Source: Holophaga sp. (GTDB taxonomy: Bacteria > Acidobacteriota > Holophagae > Holophagales > Holophagaceae). From it: DNA of 16,455 nt. The notes below the pieces were generated by a model, which worked only from the letters and a program-made list of their open reading frames with translations, was not told the DNA's origin and did not search any database. Shown here one piece after another: positions 16,116 to 16,455 of this stretch. A program made the position numbers and the translations under genes. Position 1 is the stretch's first letter. The number at the start of each line of letters is the position of its first letter. Location of the stretch: assembly GCA_031292735.1 (NCBI GenBank), contig JARLGP010000152.1, positions 1 through 16,455 of the forward strand. The letters are read 5' to 3'.

Positions 16116-16455
<340 letters not shown>

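Overview
This is high-GC DNA with dense, strongly codon-biased genes, GTG and TTG starts, and short gaps. TolC, HlyD and a periplasmic PBP7-type peptidase show a Gram-negative, didermic bacterium. The gene content (SufS-SufU-Nfu, an NHLP-type exporter, a hybrid kinase ending in hemerythrin) would fit an Acidobacteriota of the Holophagae type (Geothrix, Holophaga, Mesoterricola). That placement is inference from style and content and was not checked.

Layout: (1) Bases 1-1719, plus strand, are the end of an iron-sulfur cluster operon: the 3' part of sufS, sufU (4-base overlap) and a Nfu-type carrier. (2) Convergent to it, 1730-2686 minus, is a PbpG/PBP7 D-Ala-D-Ala endopeptidase with a repetitive basic tail. 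(3) A 277-base divergent gap holds RNA-structure candidates. It is followed by 2964-5384 plus, a hybrid histidine kinase: 3 TM segments, coiled coil, PAS, kinase, receiver and a bacteriohemerythrin domain with all seven iron ligands. (4) 5413-5709 minus is a small MTH1187-family thiamine-binding-like protein. (5) 12175 down to 5821, minus strand, is a tightly packed three-gene export operon: HlyD-type adaptor, C39 peptidase/ABC protein, and a second ABC protein with an N-terminal Crp-like domain. Together they match the NHLP/NHLM bacteriocin export set. (6) Diverging from it, 12254-13750 plus, is a TolC-family outer-membrane channel, so a full type I export path is encoded around one promoter region. 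(7) 13809-14807 plus is a YhdH/AcuI-type reductase. (8) After an AT-rich gap come carA (15033-16115) and the start of carB (16108 to the window end).

The main point of interest is the exporter. All four envelope parts are present, the protease triad is intact, and a near-consensus promoter is overlain by a 22-base palindrome, yet no precursor peptide or modification enzyme is recognisable in the window. Either the substrate is encoded elsewhere or the machine exports something other than the classical NHLP peptides. The hemerythrin-tailed kinase and its leader, with a terminator-like hairpin and nine T residues, are the second point of interest.
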